From assembly GCF_024300625.1 (NCBI RefSeq), contig NZ_CP101322.1, positions 757,992 through 821,991 of the forward strand: DNA of 64,000 nucleotides. The letters run 5' to 3'. The translations under genes and the position numbers were made by a program. The DNA comes from Halovivax gelatinilyticus (GTDB lineage: Archaea; Halobacteriota; Halobacteria; Halobacteriales; Natrialbaceae). Below the pieces are notes generated by a model that did no database searches, was not told the origin of the DNA, and saw only the letters and a program-made list of their open reading frames with translations. Positions 1 through 9,236 of the stretch are shown here, piece by piece; position 1 is the first letter of the stretch, and every line of letters starts with the position of its first letter.

Positions 1-594
1 GGCGCATTGGGAAGCGTCGGCGTCGCGGCCGGGTGTCTGGACGGGGCCGGCCCAGCGGCCGACGATGAGACGGAACCTGACGACGCCGGCGACGATACAG
101 ACCCGTCCGACGACGAGACGGCCGATCCGGTCACAGACGAGATCGATCACGAAGACCCGACCGGCAGCGTCGCGTTCGTCGAACCGGAAGACGGCGACAC
201 CGTCGAGAGTCCGTTTACGGTCGAACTCGAAGTCACCGATTTCGACCTCGTCGCGACGGGAGACAACGGCGAACTGGCGGACGACACGGGCCATCACCAC
301 ATCCTGATCGATCGCGAGCCAGTTGACCCGGGTGAACCCATCACGGATGGTCCCGGCTACCTGCACCTAGATGGCGGCGAAGAAGAGATGGAACTCGACC
401 TCTCCGAAGGCGAGTACACCCTCATCGCCCAACCCGGAGACAGCGCCCACGTCGCGTTCGACATGACCGACGAGATCGCTATCAGCGTCGAGAACGGAAA
501 CGGTGAACACGACCCCGACGACGAGGGTGCGTTCCCCGTCGACGATGCTGATGACGCTGCCGACGATGGAGACGACGACACCGATGACGAATAG
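1..594 (+). CDS. DUF4399-like lipoprotein, 5' end missing
   Basis: The reading frame is open to the window edge, so the true start lies outside. The first visible residues end in a lipobox (V-A-A-G-C, Cys near codon 13), which points to a lipid-anchored surface protein. An acidic linker rich in Asp, Glu and Thr follows. Then comes a domain with the GHHHILID motif near residue 97 and a second beta-rich block, which fits the DUF4399 family. That family's function is unknown. The C-terminus is a second low-complexity acidic tail. The linker-domain-tail layout is typical of exported haloarchaeal proteins. The fold assignment rests on the triple-His motif. Confidence 0.7.
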   Translation, partial: GALGSVGVAAGCLDGAGPAADDETEPDDAGDDTDPSDDETADPVTDEIDHEDPTGSVAFVEPEDGDTVESPFTVELEVTDFDLVATGDNGELADDTGHHHILIDREPVDPGEPITDGPGYLHLDGGEEEMELDLSEGEYTLIAQPGDSAHVAFDMTDEIAISVENGNGEHDPDDEGAFPVDDADDAADDGDDDTDDE

Positions 595-810
595 ACGCCG
601 ACCGACTATGAAAACGACGAGACGGACGGCAGTTGAAACGACGGCCGATGGCGCGCTCGGCTCGGACTGAACCGATACCGCGTGACGTCACTGGCTGGCG
701 TCGGTGGTGAACCGTAAACTATCGAGACGGTGGGGCCGGGCGGAGAAAGCGATCTGTCGAACGCGCCGACGAACCGTCCACACCGTCGTCGGCGACCGAC
801 TCGCGGCTGT

Positions 811-1779
811 TTAGCCGTGGATTCCCATCGCTTCGATCTGTTCTTGGTAGCGGTTCCGAATGGTCACTTCGGTGACCTGCGCGACGTCGGCGACTTCCCG
901 CTGGGTCTTCTTTTCGTTACAGAGCAGCGACGCGGCGTAGATGGCCGCGGCGGCGTAGCCGGTGGGGGATTTACCCGAGAGCAGGCCCTCTTCGGCGGTC
1001 TTTTCGATGATTTCGTTAGCCTTGGTCTGGACCTCTTCGGAGAGTTCGAGTTCGGAGCAAAAGCGGGGGACGTACTTCTTCGGGTCGACGGGTTTCATCT
1101 CGAGGCCGAGTTCCTGGGAGATGTAGCGATACGTTCTGCCGATCTCCTTTCGCTCGACCCGCGAGACCTCGGAGATCTCTTCTAAGCTGCGCGGAATGCC
1201 CTCCTTCCGGCAGGCGGCGTAGAGTGCGGAGGTCGAAACGCCCTCGATCGACCGCCCACGGATGAGATCCTCTTTGAGCGCGCGACGATAGATGACCGAC
1301 GCGACCTCGCGAACCGAGCGGGGAACACCCAGCGCAGAGGCCATTCGGTCGATTTCCGATAGCGCGAACTGAAGGTTTCGCTCGCCGGCGTCTTTCGTTC
1401 GAATGCGCTCTTGCCACTTGCGCAGTCGGTGCATCTGGCTGCGCTTTTTCGACGAGATAGAGCGACCGTAGGCGTCTTTGTCCTTCCAGTCGATCGTCGT
1501 CGTCAGCCCCTTATCGTGCATCGTCTGGGTGGTCGGCGCACCCACGCGGGATTTCTCCTGGCGCTCCTGGTGGTTGAACGCTCGCCACTCGGGGCCCGGA
1601 TCGATCTTTTCTTCCTCCACAACGAGTCCGCAGTCCTCACAGATTAGTTCTCCTCGGTCGGAATCTTTTACCAGGTTATCGGATTCACACTCCGGACAGG
1701 CTCGTACCCCCTCTTGTTCATCGTCCTCGACCTCGACCGTCTCGCGCGTGCGCTCCCGCTGGCGGGTGGACCGTGTCAT
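811..1779 (-). CDS. tfb: Transcription initiation factor IIB (TFB)
   Basis: A 322-residue TFB, which bridges the TATA-binding protein and RNA polymerase at archaeal promoters. The N-terminal zinc ribbon has Cys 28, 31, 47 and 50. The B-reader region follows ([15 protein letters not shown]), then two cyclin-like repeats (about 120-215 and 220-320), the second with [14 protein letters not shown]. Length is full for the family. Haloarchaea usually carry several TFB paralogs, so the paralog number cannot be told from sequence alone. The ATG lies 28 bp from a strong TATA box, so the transcript is probably leaderless. Confidence 0.96.
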   Translation of the reverse strand: MTRSTRQRERTRETVEVEDDEQEGVRACPECESDNLVKDSDRGELICEDCGLVVEEEKIDPGPEWRAFNHQERQEKSRVGAPTTQTMHDKGLTTTIDWKDKDAYGRSISSKKRSQMHRLRKWQERIRTKDAGERNLQFALSEIDRMASALGVPRSVREVASVIYRRALKEDLIRGRSIEGVSTSALYAACRKEGIPRSLEEISEVSRVERKEIGRTYRYISQELGLEMKPVDPKKYVPRFCSELELSEEVQTKANEIIEKTAEEGLLSGKSPTGYAAAAIYAASLLCNEKKTQREVADVAQVTEVTIRNRYQEQIEAMGIHG

Positions 1780-1806
1780 CGCACTTTTATAGTAGTATCT
1801 TTACCA

Positions 1807-1814
1807 CATATAAA
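1807..1814 (-). promoter_or_regulatory. TATA box of tfb
   Basis: On the minus strand this reads TTTATATG inside an AT-rich stretch. It sits 28 bp upstream of the tfb ATG, the usual spacing for a leaderless haloarchaeal transcript. Confidence 0.7.
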
Positions 1815-1939
1815 CCTTTTGTTCGGTGCGTGGTCGTGATCCCGGATTTCGACGCTTGCTGGTATTTTGTGGCCGAATACGCCTGAAATTCAGCGAGAAA
1901 CCAGAAAGGTTTTATCCCCGATTCCACTCCAGTGGATCG

Positions 1940-2533
1940 ATGCCGGTCATCGAGTGTGACGTCGACGACGCGCGCGAGCGCCTTGAATCCGCTGGTGTGA
2001 CCATCGAAGACGGCAACACCTCCCACGAACGCTGGCGAGCCTCGCGCGGCGACGCGACGGCCGTCGCCTACGACGAGAAAGTAGTCATCCAGGGCGGGCG
2101 ACCCACTGACCTAGCGGCGCTGCTCAGAGACGGCGGCGGCAGAGCACACCTCTACTGGGACGGCGCCGCCCGCGGCAACCCGGGCCCCGCGGCCGTCGGC
2201 TGGGTGCTCGTCACGAGCGACGGGATCGTCGCCGAGGGTGGAGAACGGATCGGCCGAGCCACCAACAACCAGGCGGAGTACGAGGCGCTGATCGCCGCAC
2301 TCGAGGCCGCGAGGGCGTACGAATTCGACGAACTCCACTGTCGCGGCGACGCCGAGTTGATCGTCAAACAGGTTCGGGGCGAGTACGACACGAACGATCC
2401 CGAGCTGCGCGAGAAACGCGTCACGGTCTGTGAACACCTCTCATCGTTCGACGAGTGGACGATCGAACACGTCCCGCGCGCGGTCAACGAGCGCGCGGAC
2501 GAACTCGCCAACGAGGCCCTGGACGGTTCGTAG
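1940..2533 (+). CDS. rnhA: Ribonuclease HI
   Basis: RNase HI cleaves the RNA strand of RNA-DNA hybrids. The protein is 198 residues. The RNase H fold starts near residue 68 with LYWDGAARGNPGPAAVGW. Catalytic acids are visible as Asp74, Glu113 (in NNQAEYEAL) and Asp137 (in CRGDAELI). An extra N-terminal domain of about 65 residues precedes it. The frame is open further upstream, but the ATG at 1940 gives the usual haloarchaeal N-terminus MPVIECDVDD. A TATA-like TTTTATC lies about 30 bp before it, so I chose this start. The gene 440 bp downstream is the conserved rnhA operon protein. Confidence 0.93.
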   Translation: MPVIECDVDDARERLESAGVTIEDGNTSHERWRASRGDATAVAYDEKVVIQGGRPTDLAALLRDGGGRAHLYWDGAARGNPGPAAVGWVLVTSDGIVAEGGERIGRATNNQAEYEALIAALEAARAYEFDELHCRGDAELIVKQVRGEYDTNDPELREKRVTVCEHLSSFDEWTIEHVPRAVNERADELANEALDGS

Positions 2534-2557
2534 CCGGTCGGTCGTACGAGGTTCGTC

Positions 2558-2854
2558 TCAGTTCCCGTCGTCGCCGAGCCACCGGATCGCGACGTAGAGT
2601 CCGATCGCTACGGCGGCGAGAACCCCGATCGTCCGGACCGTCGATCGGTCACCGGTCGTCTCCGTCGCGGGCTCCGCCGGCGTCGATTCGACGTCGACCG
2701 CCTCGTCGGCGGACGGGGCCTCCGCTACCTGCGGTTCGTCGGCGGCGACCGCCTCCCTGATGGGCTCGCCGAGCGGCGTCTCGAGCGCGAGGGAAATCGC
2801 CTCCCTGACCGCCAGTTGTACCACGTCGCGCTCCAGTTCGGTCTCTTCTAGCAT
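2558..2854 (-). CDS. Small membrane-anchored protein, unknown
   Basis: A 98-residue protein. The first 40 residues look helical, the middle is acidic and Pro/Thr-rich, and there is one C-terminal membrane segment (about 74-91, GVLAAVAIGLYVAIRWLG). This predicts a tail-anchored topology with the N-terminal part in the cytoplasm. It lies between rnhA and the rnhA operon protein but on the opposite strand, so it is not in that operon. I do not recognise a family. Strong third-position GC and acidic composition support it being translated. Confidence 0.6.
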   Translation of the reverse strand: MLEETELERDVVQLAVREAISLALETPLGEPIREAVAADEPQVAEAPSADEAVDVESTPAEPATETTGDRSTVRTIGVLAAVAIGLYVAIRWLGDDGN

Positions 2855-2975
2855 ACGCGAAGATGACGCGACGGCACACTAAAACGCTACGGCGTTTCTC
2901 CGCGAACTGAGACCTCGACGCGTCGGACGAAACCGACAGGCGGATGTGCGATTGCACCGAACGGCGCACAACCGG

Positions 2976-3716
2976 ATGACCGCCCCAGGAGCGAACGAAC
3001 GCCCGAACGCGGACGGAAAAGACACAGACGAACGAGTAGACGCGCTGCTCGACGACGCGATCGAATCGCCGTCCGAGGGGAGCGACGACGAATCAACCCC
3101 GGACCGATTCGCCGACGAAGCCCTCCCCGCAGCGCTCCTTCGCGACGTCTGCCGACTGACCCGACTCGCGAGGCGAGCCGTCGACGAGAACGAACGAACG
3201 GCCTACACCGACCGACGCGACGAGTTGCTGGCCGAACGCGGCTACACCGCGCGCCTCCGGGAGACGGACGAGACGTTGGTCTGTCACCCCGCGTCGTGGC
3301 TCGACGACGGCGTCGTTCGGACCGACCGGATCGACGACCTCTCGGAGGCGGTCGAACTTCGCCTCGCCGGCCCGGGCGACCCGGACGACTGGGACGCCCT
3401 CGACGCGGCGAATCGCGACCTCGTCGAGACCGTTCGGACCCGTCACGGCGACGTTCACGCCGCGAACGCCGACACGTTCGCAGACTTCATGGGAAACCAC
3501 TGCGCGAAACCGATCCCGTCCGCCACCGCCACCGAGATCGAGACATTCCTCGCCGAGTACTACCCGCGGAACGCCTGGCCATCGCGCGCACAGCGGGCGG
3601 TCGTCACCCGGTCGATCGAGCACGTATTCGACGCCTGCGGCGAGCCGATGCCGACGATTTCGATCCCGGAATCACTGCGGACAGGCGGGACGGAACCCGA
3701 TTCGTTCGAACGGTGA
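2976..3716 (+). CDS. rnhA operon protein (conserved haloarchaeal)
   Basis: A 246-residue acidic soluble protein. It resembles the protein that haloarchaeal annotations call rnhA operon protein, known only by its position beside RNase HI. An Asp/Glu-rich N-terminal tail of about 60 residues is followed by a predicted helical domain with ALLRDVCRLTRLARRAV and a C-terminal part with PSRAQRAVVTRSIEHVFDACG. No catalytic motif is obvious. The frame allows a GTG 10 codons upstream; I prefer the ATG at 2976. Function is unknown. The link to R-loop or RNA-DNA hybrid handling is only suggested by the neighbour. Confidence 0.75.
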   Translation: MTAPGANERPNADGKDTDERVDALLDDAIESPSEGSDDESTPDRFADEALPAALLRDVCRLTRLARRAVDENERTAYTDRRDELLAERGYTARLRETDETLVCHPASWLDDGVVRTDRIDDLSEAVELRLAGPGDPDDWDALDAANRDLVETVRTRHGDVHAANADTFADFMGNHCAKPIPSATATEIETFLAEYYPRNAWPSRAQRAVVTRSIEHVFDACGEPMPTISIPESLRTGGTEPDSFER

Positions 3717-3801
3717 GCAGAGCCGATCGGACGACGGCGCGCGCAAATACCGTCGGCACTGTCGAGGAAACTGGCGCGAAAAAGTAACCGGTAGTGGACG
3801 G

Positions 3802-4161
3802 TTAGTAGCTGTCGTCGATCAGGGCGTCGACTTGGTCTGCGCGGTCCTCGTCGGTGACGATCTTCGAGAGCGTCCACTCGAGCTGGTCGAGGACGGCCTC
3901 GAAGCCCTCGTCGGTGAGTTCGTACTGGTTCGTGCGCTTGTCGAGTTCGCTCTTTTCGATCAGACCGAGATCGACGAGTTCGTCCAGGTTCGGGTAGAGC
4001 CGACCGTGGTTGACCTCGGTGTCGTAGTACGACTCGAGTTCGCGCTTGATGGCCAGTCCGTACATGGCCTCCGTCGAGAGGATGGTCAGAATGTTGTTCT
4101 GGAATGCGGTGAGATCGCGGGCTGTGCGTCCGTCGTCGTTGATTGATTGTGCCTCTGACAT
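3802..4161 (-). CDS. rosR: PadR-type winged-helix regulator, RosR-like
   Basis: A 119-residue winged-helix protein. The PadR signature is clear: NILTILSTEAMYGLAIKREL, then VNHGRLYPNLDELVDLGLIEKSE, then NQYELTDEGFEAVL. In Halobacterium salinarum the oxidative-stress regulator RosR is of this type and, as I recall, lies beside the pyrophosphatase gene ppa. The same divergent arrangement occurs here, so orthology is likely but inferred. It presumably binds DNA as a dimer and lacks a ligand domain. A TATA box is at 4183-4190, 22 bp before the ATG. Confidence 0.85.
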   Translation of the reverse strand: MSEAQSINDDGRTARDLTAFQNNILTILSTEAMYGLAIKRELESYYDTEVNHGRLYPNLDELVDLGLIEKSELDKRTNQYELTDEGFEAVLDQLEWTLSKIVTDEDRADQVDALIDDSY

Positions 4162-4187
4162 AGTTTGGGTAATGTCACCGATCTATT

Positions 4188-4207
4188 TAACCCTTTCTTA
4201 CGGGTTA
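4188..4207. promoter_or_regulatory. Inverted repeat at the rosR-like promoter
   Basis: TAACCC (4188-4193) and GGGTTA (4202-4207) form a 6-bp inverted repeat with an 8-bp spacer. It overlaps the TATA box and the BRE position of the rosR-like gene, so it could be an autoregulatory operator. The repeat is short and the call is tentative. Confidence 0.35.
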
Positions 4208-4352
4208 GGCGTGCAGTTCGGTGGGTACCGCCGAGACACCCGCGATATCACCAGCTTCGGACGATCCGCTGGGCGACAGCGCAGATGTCGTCCGTGTAAT
4301 ATCCAACGTTATTACGAAAGTACTTTTTGATCGACCACGGATACTCCGATGG

Positions 4353-4886
4353 ATGACGAATCTCTGGGAAGACCTGGAAACCGGACCGAACCCGCCAGAA
4401 ACGATCTACGCCGTGATCGAGTGTCTGAAAGGCGAGCGAAACAAGTACGAGTACGACAAGGACGTCCCCGGCGTCGTCTTAGACCGCGTCTTGCACTCGA
4501 ACGTCCACTACCCCTCTGACTACGGCTTCATCCCGCAGAGTTACTACGACGACGAGGACCCGTTCGACGTACTCGTTCTCGTCGAAGACGCGACCTTCCC
4601 GGGCTGTATCATCGAAGCCCGCCCGGTCGCACTCATGCGAATGGACGACGACGGCGAACAGGACGATAAGGTCATCGCGGTCCCGACCGAAGATCCCCGG
4701 TTCGATCACATCGAAGACGTAGAAGACATCCCCCAGCAGACCCGCGAGGAGATCGACGAGTTCTTCGCGACCTACAAGAACTTAGAGGCCGGCAAAGAAG
4801 TCGAAACGCTCGGCTGGGAGGATCGTCAGGCCGCCTACGACGCGATCGAACACGCCCAGGACCTCTACGCCGAACACTTCGGGTAG
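4353..4886 (+). CDS. ppa: Inorganic pyrophosphatase, family I
   Basis: Hydrolyses pyrophosphate from biosynthetic reactions to two phosphates in the cytoplasm, using Mg. At 177 residues it has the normal size of the soluble family I enzyme. The signature DEDPFDVLVL (near 69-78) carries the metal-binding Asp residues. KYEYDKD and YPSDYGFIP are conserved active-site segments. An in-frame extension upstream exists, but the ATG at 4353 starts the canonical MTNLWEDLETGPNPPE and lies 25-30 bp after a TATA-like TACTTTTTG (4319-4328). It is divergent from the PadR regulator. Confidence 0.96.
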   Translation: MTNLWEDLETGPNPPETIYAVIECLKGERNKYEYDKDVPGVVLDRVLHSNVHYPSDYGFIPQSYYDDEDPFDVLVLVEDATFPGCIIEARPVALMRMDDDGEQDDKVIAVPTEDPRFDHIEDVEDIPQQTREEIDEFFATYKNLEAGKEVETLGWEDRQAAYDAIEHAQDLYAEHFG

Positions 4887-4950
4887 CCTCCTACGATTCT
4901 TCGACGAACGTACACGCGATCAGTGACGCCACAGCCAGCGCGGGCGAAGC

Positions 4951-7900
4951 TCACTCGGAAACGGTCGACGTCGATGTCTCGTCGTCGAAGGGAGCCGTCG
5001 ACGCCGGCAATCGTAACTCGACGATCGTCCCGCGCGGTTCGTTCTCGGCGAACTGGAGTTCACCCCCGGCCTGGGTGACCACCCAATCGACCAGCCAGAG
5101 GCCGAGCCCGCTCGCGTGTCTGAGTTGCGTGATCTCTCGCTCTTCTTCGAGCAACTGTCGTTCCTCGTCGGGAATACCCGGCCCGTCGTCCGCGATCGTG
5201 ATCGCGATCGGTTCGTCAGCCCCCGCCGCTTCGATCGAGACCGAGATGCCGGGAACGTCACGGTCCGAGTGTTCGACTGCATTTTCGAGGACGTTGTATA
5301 TCGCCTCCGTCAACAGGTCGTCCGCCCGAACGTGGGCGCGTGCCGGTAGCGAACGGTCGACGTCGACCGATCCGTACTGATCGACCACGCGCCCGATCGC
5401 CGCCTCCGTCGCGTCGACGGCGTCAACCGGCCCGGACGCCAGCGCACCGCGATCGAGCGTCCGCTCGACGACGCGCGTTTTCGCCGCGAGGCTGATGAGT
5501 TCGTCCGTTCGCGCGCTGATCGCCTTCGAATACTGCTCGGCCTCTTCGTCGTCGGCCAACGCGGCGAGTCGTTCGGCGCTCCCTTCGATGATGTTCATCC
5601 CGTTTCGTAAGTCGTGTCGCAGCACCCGGTTTAGCACTTCGACGCGTTTTTGTCGCTGTTTTTGCTCGGTGATGTCGGTGTAGACACCGAAGGCGTACTT
5701 TCCGCCGTCTTCGACCTCGAACGGGACGACGCGAAGCATGAAATCTCTGAGACCGTCGGTCGTTCGCCGCTTGACTTCCGTCTCGATGACCTCGCCCGCC
5801 TCGCTCCGACTGTTGATCGCCCGGGCCTCGTCGCGTCGTTCGGGCCCCGTGATGTACTCGTCGATCGGCTCGCCTTCGAGCGTCTCGAGGTCGAACCCGA
5901 ACGTCTCTTCGAACGCCGAGTTCATGTCCTCGACGATGAACTCGTTACCGACGTGCGGCCCGGCGACGACGGCGTCGGGAACGTTCTCGAAGAGGACGGC
6001 AAAGCGGTCTCGCTCGGCGACGAGCTGGGCCTCGAACGCGAGCCGGTCGAGGGCGTCGACGACGTGGCTGATCAGGAGTTCGGCGAGTTCTTCGTCCCGT
6101 TCGTCGAACGCATCGTACTCGGTCGATATCGCCTGGAACACGCCGTACTCGCCGATCGGAACGCTCAATCCCGACTTGAATCCCTCATCCTGCGGTTTCG
6201 CCTCCGCCGACCCGGGAACGTCGTTCACCCGGAACGTCCGTCCCTCGGTGTAGGTCCGTCCGCCGAGCCCCTCGTCAAGCGACCGACGCGTCTGGAACTG
6301 ATCCGGATCGATGCCGGACGAGAGAGTGTGCAGTTCGAGGACGGAATCGACGACCTCGCTCACCACGCAGAGGTCGAACTGTAAGACACCTTCTGCGACC
6401 TCGACAGTCTCCTCGTAAATGTCCGCTCTGGTCTCACACGCCTCGAGCCGGGAGACGACCTCGTGGAGGTTGGTAATCTTGGTCTGGTGATCGAGCAACG
6501 CCTGTTGCATCGCCGCTCGGTCGCTGACGTCCCTGACGATACCGACGGTCCCCATCGCCTCCGCGTCGTCGGCCACTTTCGTCGTCACCTCACACGGTAT
6601 CGTCTCGCCACCCGCCGTCTCGAGGAGAATTTCGGTCGTCAGCGTGGTGTCGCGCGGATCCGCACCGTCGCACGCTGCGACGAATTCCGACGCCGATCCG
6701 GTAACGACCGCGAGCGCTCGCTCGTTGGCGTCTGACGGGAACACCGCGGACGCGTGTGCGTCGAGAAGCGCCTCCCGCTCGCACCCGGTCATCGACAGCA
6801 AGGTGTCGTTGACCGTGGTAAACCGGCCAGCGTCGTCCAGCGCGTAGACGCCGTCGCCGACCGTTTCGACGATCGTTTTCGCCCGGCGAAGTTCGCGATC
6901 ACGATCGACCCGTTCGAGCGCGACGGCAGCGGTCGCCGCCAGGACGTCGGCGAGGTGGTACTCGACCTGCCCGAACGAGGTATCGGCCGTCGACCCGATC
7001 GTCAGGAGGCCCCGCTCCCCGATCGGCATGCAGATGACGGTCCCGATGGCGACCTCGAGGTCGTACGGGAGATCCACGTCGTCGATCGATTCCACGACGA
7101 TCGACTCACCCCGGTCGAAGGCGTCCCAGAGCGTCCCGTCCCCCTTCCCGATGGTCGTCCCTTCCACTGATGGCCCGACATCTGCAGAAACGGCCCCGAG
7201 AGTCAGCGCTTCCCGCGTCGAGTCGTATAACCGAACGGATGCGCGGGCGCGGTCGACAACGTTCGTCACCGCTTCGACGACGATATCCGCGATCTCCTCG
7301 TCCGACCTGGCGCGCATCAACCGGTGCGTGGTCGACTGTAACGCCTCTAGGGTATCCGATCGGCGGACTTCGTCGGTGACCTCCTGGGCGAACGAGAGGA
7401 TGCCGGTTACGTCGCCCGATTCGTCTTTGATCGGGCTGTTATGCCACTCACAGACGCAGATCGAGCCGTCGCTTCGGACGTTTCGTCCGAGTTCGCGATC
7501 GCTCTCGCCCGTCTCGACCAGGCGCTTCCAGTGATCGAGGACGGCCTCGCGGTCGCGCGGTGGGACCATTATCTCGATCGCCGGTTCGCCGATCACCTCC
7601 GAGGCGGCGTAACCGAACAGTTCCTCCGCGGCGTCGTTCCACCGCACCGCTTCGTAGGAGAGGTCCCACTCGATGATCGCGAGCGGCGCCTGATCGACGA
7701 CCATATCCGACCACGTCGGCGAGTACGTCGCCGTATCGCGCCGACTCCCCGTCGCCGGAGAACGGCGCTCATCGGCCGAAAGCGCGTCGAGCAACCGCTC
7801 GCCCAACAGGTCGTCGGCCTCGACCAGCGGAACGTAGCCGTCGGCCCCCGCAGCGATCGAACGACCCGCGAGCGATTCGCTTCCGTCGGCCGGACAGAGT

Positions 7901-8127
7901 ACGACGGGCGTACCGGACGCGTGTTCGCTGACGAGTCGACAGCAGTCGATCGGCGTGGCGTCTTCGAATCCGGATCCGACCACCACGCAGTCTACACCCA
8001 CCAACCGCTCGCGACAGGCGGCCACCGAGTAACACCGTTCGACCTCGAACGGCGAATCCGCCCCCTCGATCCCGAGCGCCGGCGTGCCAGCCGGCGCGAC
8101 GTGCAACACTGAGATAGAATCTGACAT
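4951..8127 (-). CDS. Large soluble PAS/GAF sensor histidine kinase
   Basis: A 1058-residue cytoplasmic sensor kinase with no membrane segment. In order: a degenerate receiver-like domain (about 1-120), PAS (140-265), GAF (265-420), PAS (420-545), GAF (555-705), PAS (705-830), then HisKA and HATPase_c. The phospho-accepting His is His838 in VLRHDLRNGMNI. The ATPase has NVLENAVEHSD, IADDGPGIPDEE and GLGLWLVDW. The receiver-like domain has VVVGSGFED where a phospho-Asp is expected, so it probably cannot be phosphorylated. A TTG start 11 codons upstream is possible; I chose the ATG at 8127. No partner response regulator is adjacent. The ligand is unknown. Confidence 0.9.
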   Translation of the reverse strand: MSDSISVLHVAPAGTPALGIEGADSPFEVERCYSVAACRERLVGVDCVVVGSGFEDATPIDCCRLVSEHASGTPVVLCPADGSESLAGRSIAAGADGYVPLVEADDLLGERLLDALSADERRSPATGSRRDTATYSPTWSDMVVDQAPLAIIEWDLSYEAVRWNDAAEELFGYAASEVIGEPAIEIMVPPRDREAVLDHWKRLVETGESDRELGRNVRSDGSICVCEWHNSPIKDESGDVTGILSFAQEVTDEVRRSDTLEALQSTTHRLMRARSDEEIADIVVEAVTNVVDRARASVRLYDSTREALTLGAVSADVGPSVEGTTIGKGDGTLWDAFDRGESIVVESIDDVDLPYDLEVAIGTVICMPIGERGLLTIGSTADTSFGQVEYHLADVLAATAAVALERVDRDRELRRAKTIVETVGDGVYALDDAGRFTTVNDTLLSMTGCEREALLDAHASAVFPSDANERALAVVTGSASEFVAACDGADPRDTTLTTEILLETAGGETIPCEVTTKVADDAEAMGTVGIVRDVSDRAAMQQALLDHQTKITNLHEVVSRLEACETRADIYEETVEVAEGVLQFDLCVVSEVVDSVLELHTLSSGIDPDQFQTRRSLDEGLGGRTYTEGRTFRVNDVPGSAEAKPQDEGFKSGLSVPIGEYGVFQAISTEYDAFDERDEELAELLISHVVDALDRLAFEAQLVAERDRFAVLFENVPDAVVAGPHVGNEFIVEDMNSAFEETFGFDLETLEGEPIDEYITGPERRDEARAINSRSEAGEVIETEVKRRTTDGLRDFMLRVVPFEVEDGGKYAFGVYTDITEQKQRQKRVEVLNRVLRHDLRNGMNIIEGSAERLAALADDEEAEQYSKAISARTDELISLAAKTRVVERTLDRGALASGPVDAVDATEAAIGRVVDQYGSVDVDRSLPARAHVRADDLLTEAIYNVLENAVEHSDRDVPGISVSIEAAGADEPIAITIADDGPGIPDEERQLLEEEREITQLRHASGLGLWLVDWVVTQAGGELQFAENEPRGTIVELRLPASTAPFDDETSTSTVSE

Positions 8128-8235
8128 TCGTCGATCCTCGTTCCCGTCCCTGTCTCGCAAGATGGATCTACCCCCTCATTAACCTTTTAGCTGTACCGAA
8201 TAGACCGTCAGTCCTGTCCGACCGAGCGAAAAGGC

Positions 8236-8910
8236 TCACTCGAACGCGCGGAGGACGCCCTGGCCGTCGGTCGGACCGACGTGATCCAGCGTCGCCCGCT
8301 CGGGGTGTGGCATCATGACCGCGACGGTCTCGCGCTCGCCGAGGACGCCGGCGACGTTGTGTGCGGAGCCGTTCGGGTTCGCCTCCTCGGTGACGGCGCC
8401 GTCCGCATCGCAGTAGCGAAAGAGGACGCGATCATCCGCCTCGATCTCTTCGAGGCGGTCCGCGTCGATCTCGTAGCGCCCCTCGCCGTGGGCGATCGGA
8501 ATGTGGACGACGTCTCCCTCGTCGTAGGCCGCCGTCCACGGGGTATCGGCGCGCTCGACGCGGAGGTGAACGGGCTCACACTGGAATCGGGCGCTCTCGT
8601 TCGTCGTGAAGACGCCGTCGGTGAGTCCCGACTCACAGCCGATCTGCGCGCCGTTGCAGATGCCAAGAACCGGCACGCCGTCGGCCGCACGCGCGGTGAC
8701 CTCGTCGATGATCGGCGACTGGGCGGCCATCGCCCCGGCGCGGAGGTAGTCGCCGTAGGAGAACCCGCCCGGGAGCACGATTCCGGTCGTCTCGGCCGGA
8801 AGCCCGTCTTCGTGCCAGACGATCTCGGCGTCGATTCCGAGGTGGGCTAGTGCGCGCGCCGCGTCGCGATCGCAGTTCGACCCGCCGAATCGGACGATGG
8901 AGACGGTCAT
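8236..8910 (-). CDS. purQ: FGAM synthase subunit I (glutaminase)
   Basis: The glutaminase subunit of phosphoribosylformylglycinamidine synthase, which supplies ammonia to PurL in step four of purine synthesis. It has 224 residues. The class I glutamine amidotransferase nucleophile Cys lies in VLGICNGAQI (near residue 86), with LPGGFSYGDYLRAGA upstream. The His-Pro-Glu of the triad is in MMPHPERA near the C-terminus. It overlaps purS by 4 bp (ATGA), so the two are translationally coupled. purL is not in the window. Confidence 0.95.
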   Translation of the reverse strand: MTVSIVRFGGSNCDRDAARALAHLGIDAEIVWHEDGLPAETTGIVLPGGFSYGDYLRAGAMAAQSPIIDEVTARAADGVPVLGICNGAQIGCESGLTDGVFTTNESARFQCEPVHLRVERADTPWTAAYDEGDVVHIPIAHGEGRYEIDADRLEEIEADDRVLFRYCDADGAVTEEANPNGSAHNVAGVLGERETVAVMMPHPERATLDHVGPTDGQGVLRAFE

Positions 8911-9158
8911 CGTTCCTCGACGGTGACCTCGTAGTCGTGGATGGTCGGATTCGCGAGCAATCGTTCGGCCATCTCGTCGGCCCGGGACGCGGCCGCCTCG
9001 GCGTCGGCCGCCTCGAGGTCGATCTCGAACCGGTCGGCCGATCGAAGCGCCTCGAGGTCGAAATCGAGTCGCTCGAGCGCCCGCTTCGTCGTCTCGGCTT
9101 CGGGGTCGAGGACGCCGTGCTTCAGACGCACGGTCACCGTCGCAGTATACGCCGTCAT
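8907..9158 (-). CDS. purS: FGAM synthase subunit PurS
   Basis: The small PurS subunit (83 residues) that links PurQ and PurL in the multisubunit FGAM synthase of archaea and Gram-positive bacteria. Family features are YTATVTVRLKHGVLDPEAET at the start and the alternating beta-alpha pattern ending ANPTIHDYEVTVEE. The frame continues upstream by 19 codons, but the ATG at 9158 starts the conserved first strand directly. It overlaps purQ by 4 bp and follows purC by 78 bp on the same strand, forming purC-purS-purQ. Confidence 0.93.
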   Translation of the reverse strand: MTAYTATVTVRLKHGVLDPEAETTKRALERLDFDLEALRSADRFEIDLEAADAEAAASRADEMAERLLANPTIHDYEVTVEER

Positions 9159-9236
9159 TACCTGAAGGCGAGCGAGCGGGCTCAAAAACGCTTTCGTCTC
9201 GCGGGCGCGGCCCACGGCGACGAGCGAGTACCCCGC

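Noticed and set aside
5650-6384. 244-codon plus-strand frame inside the large kinase gene
   Set aside because: Mirror frame of a GC-rich gene; the kinase on the other strand has clear domains.
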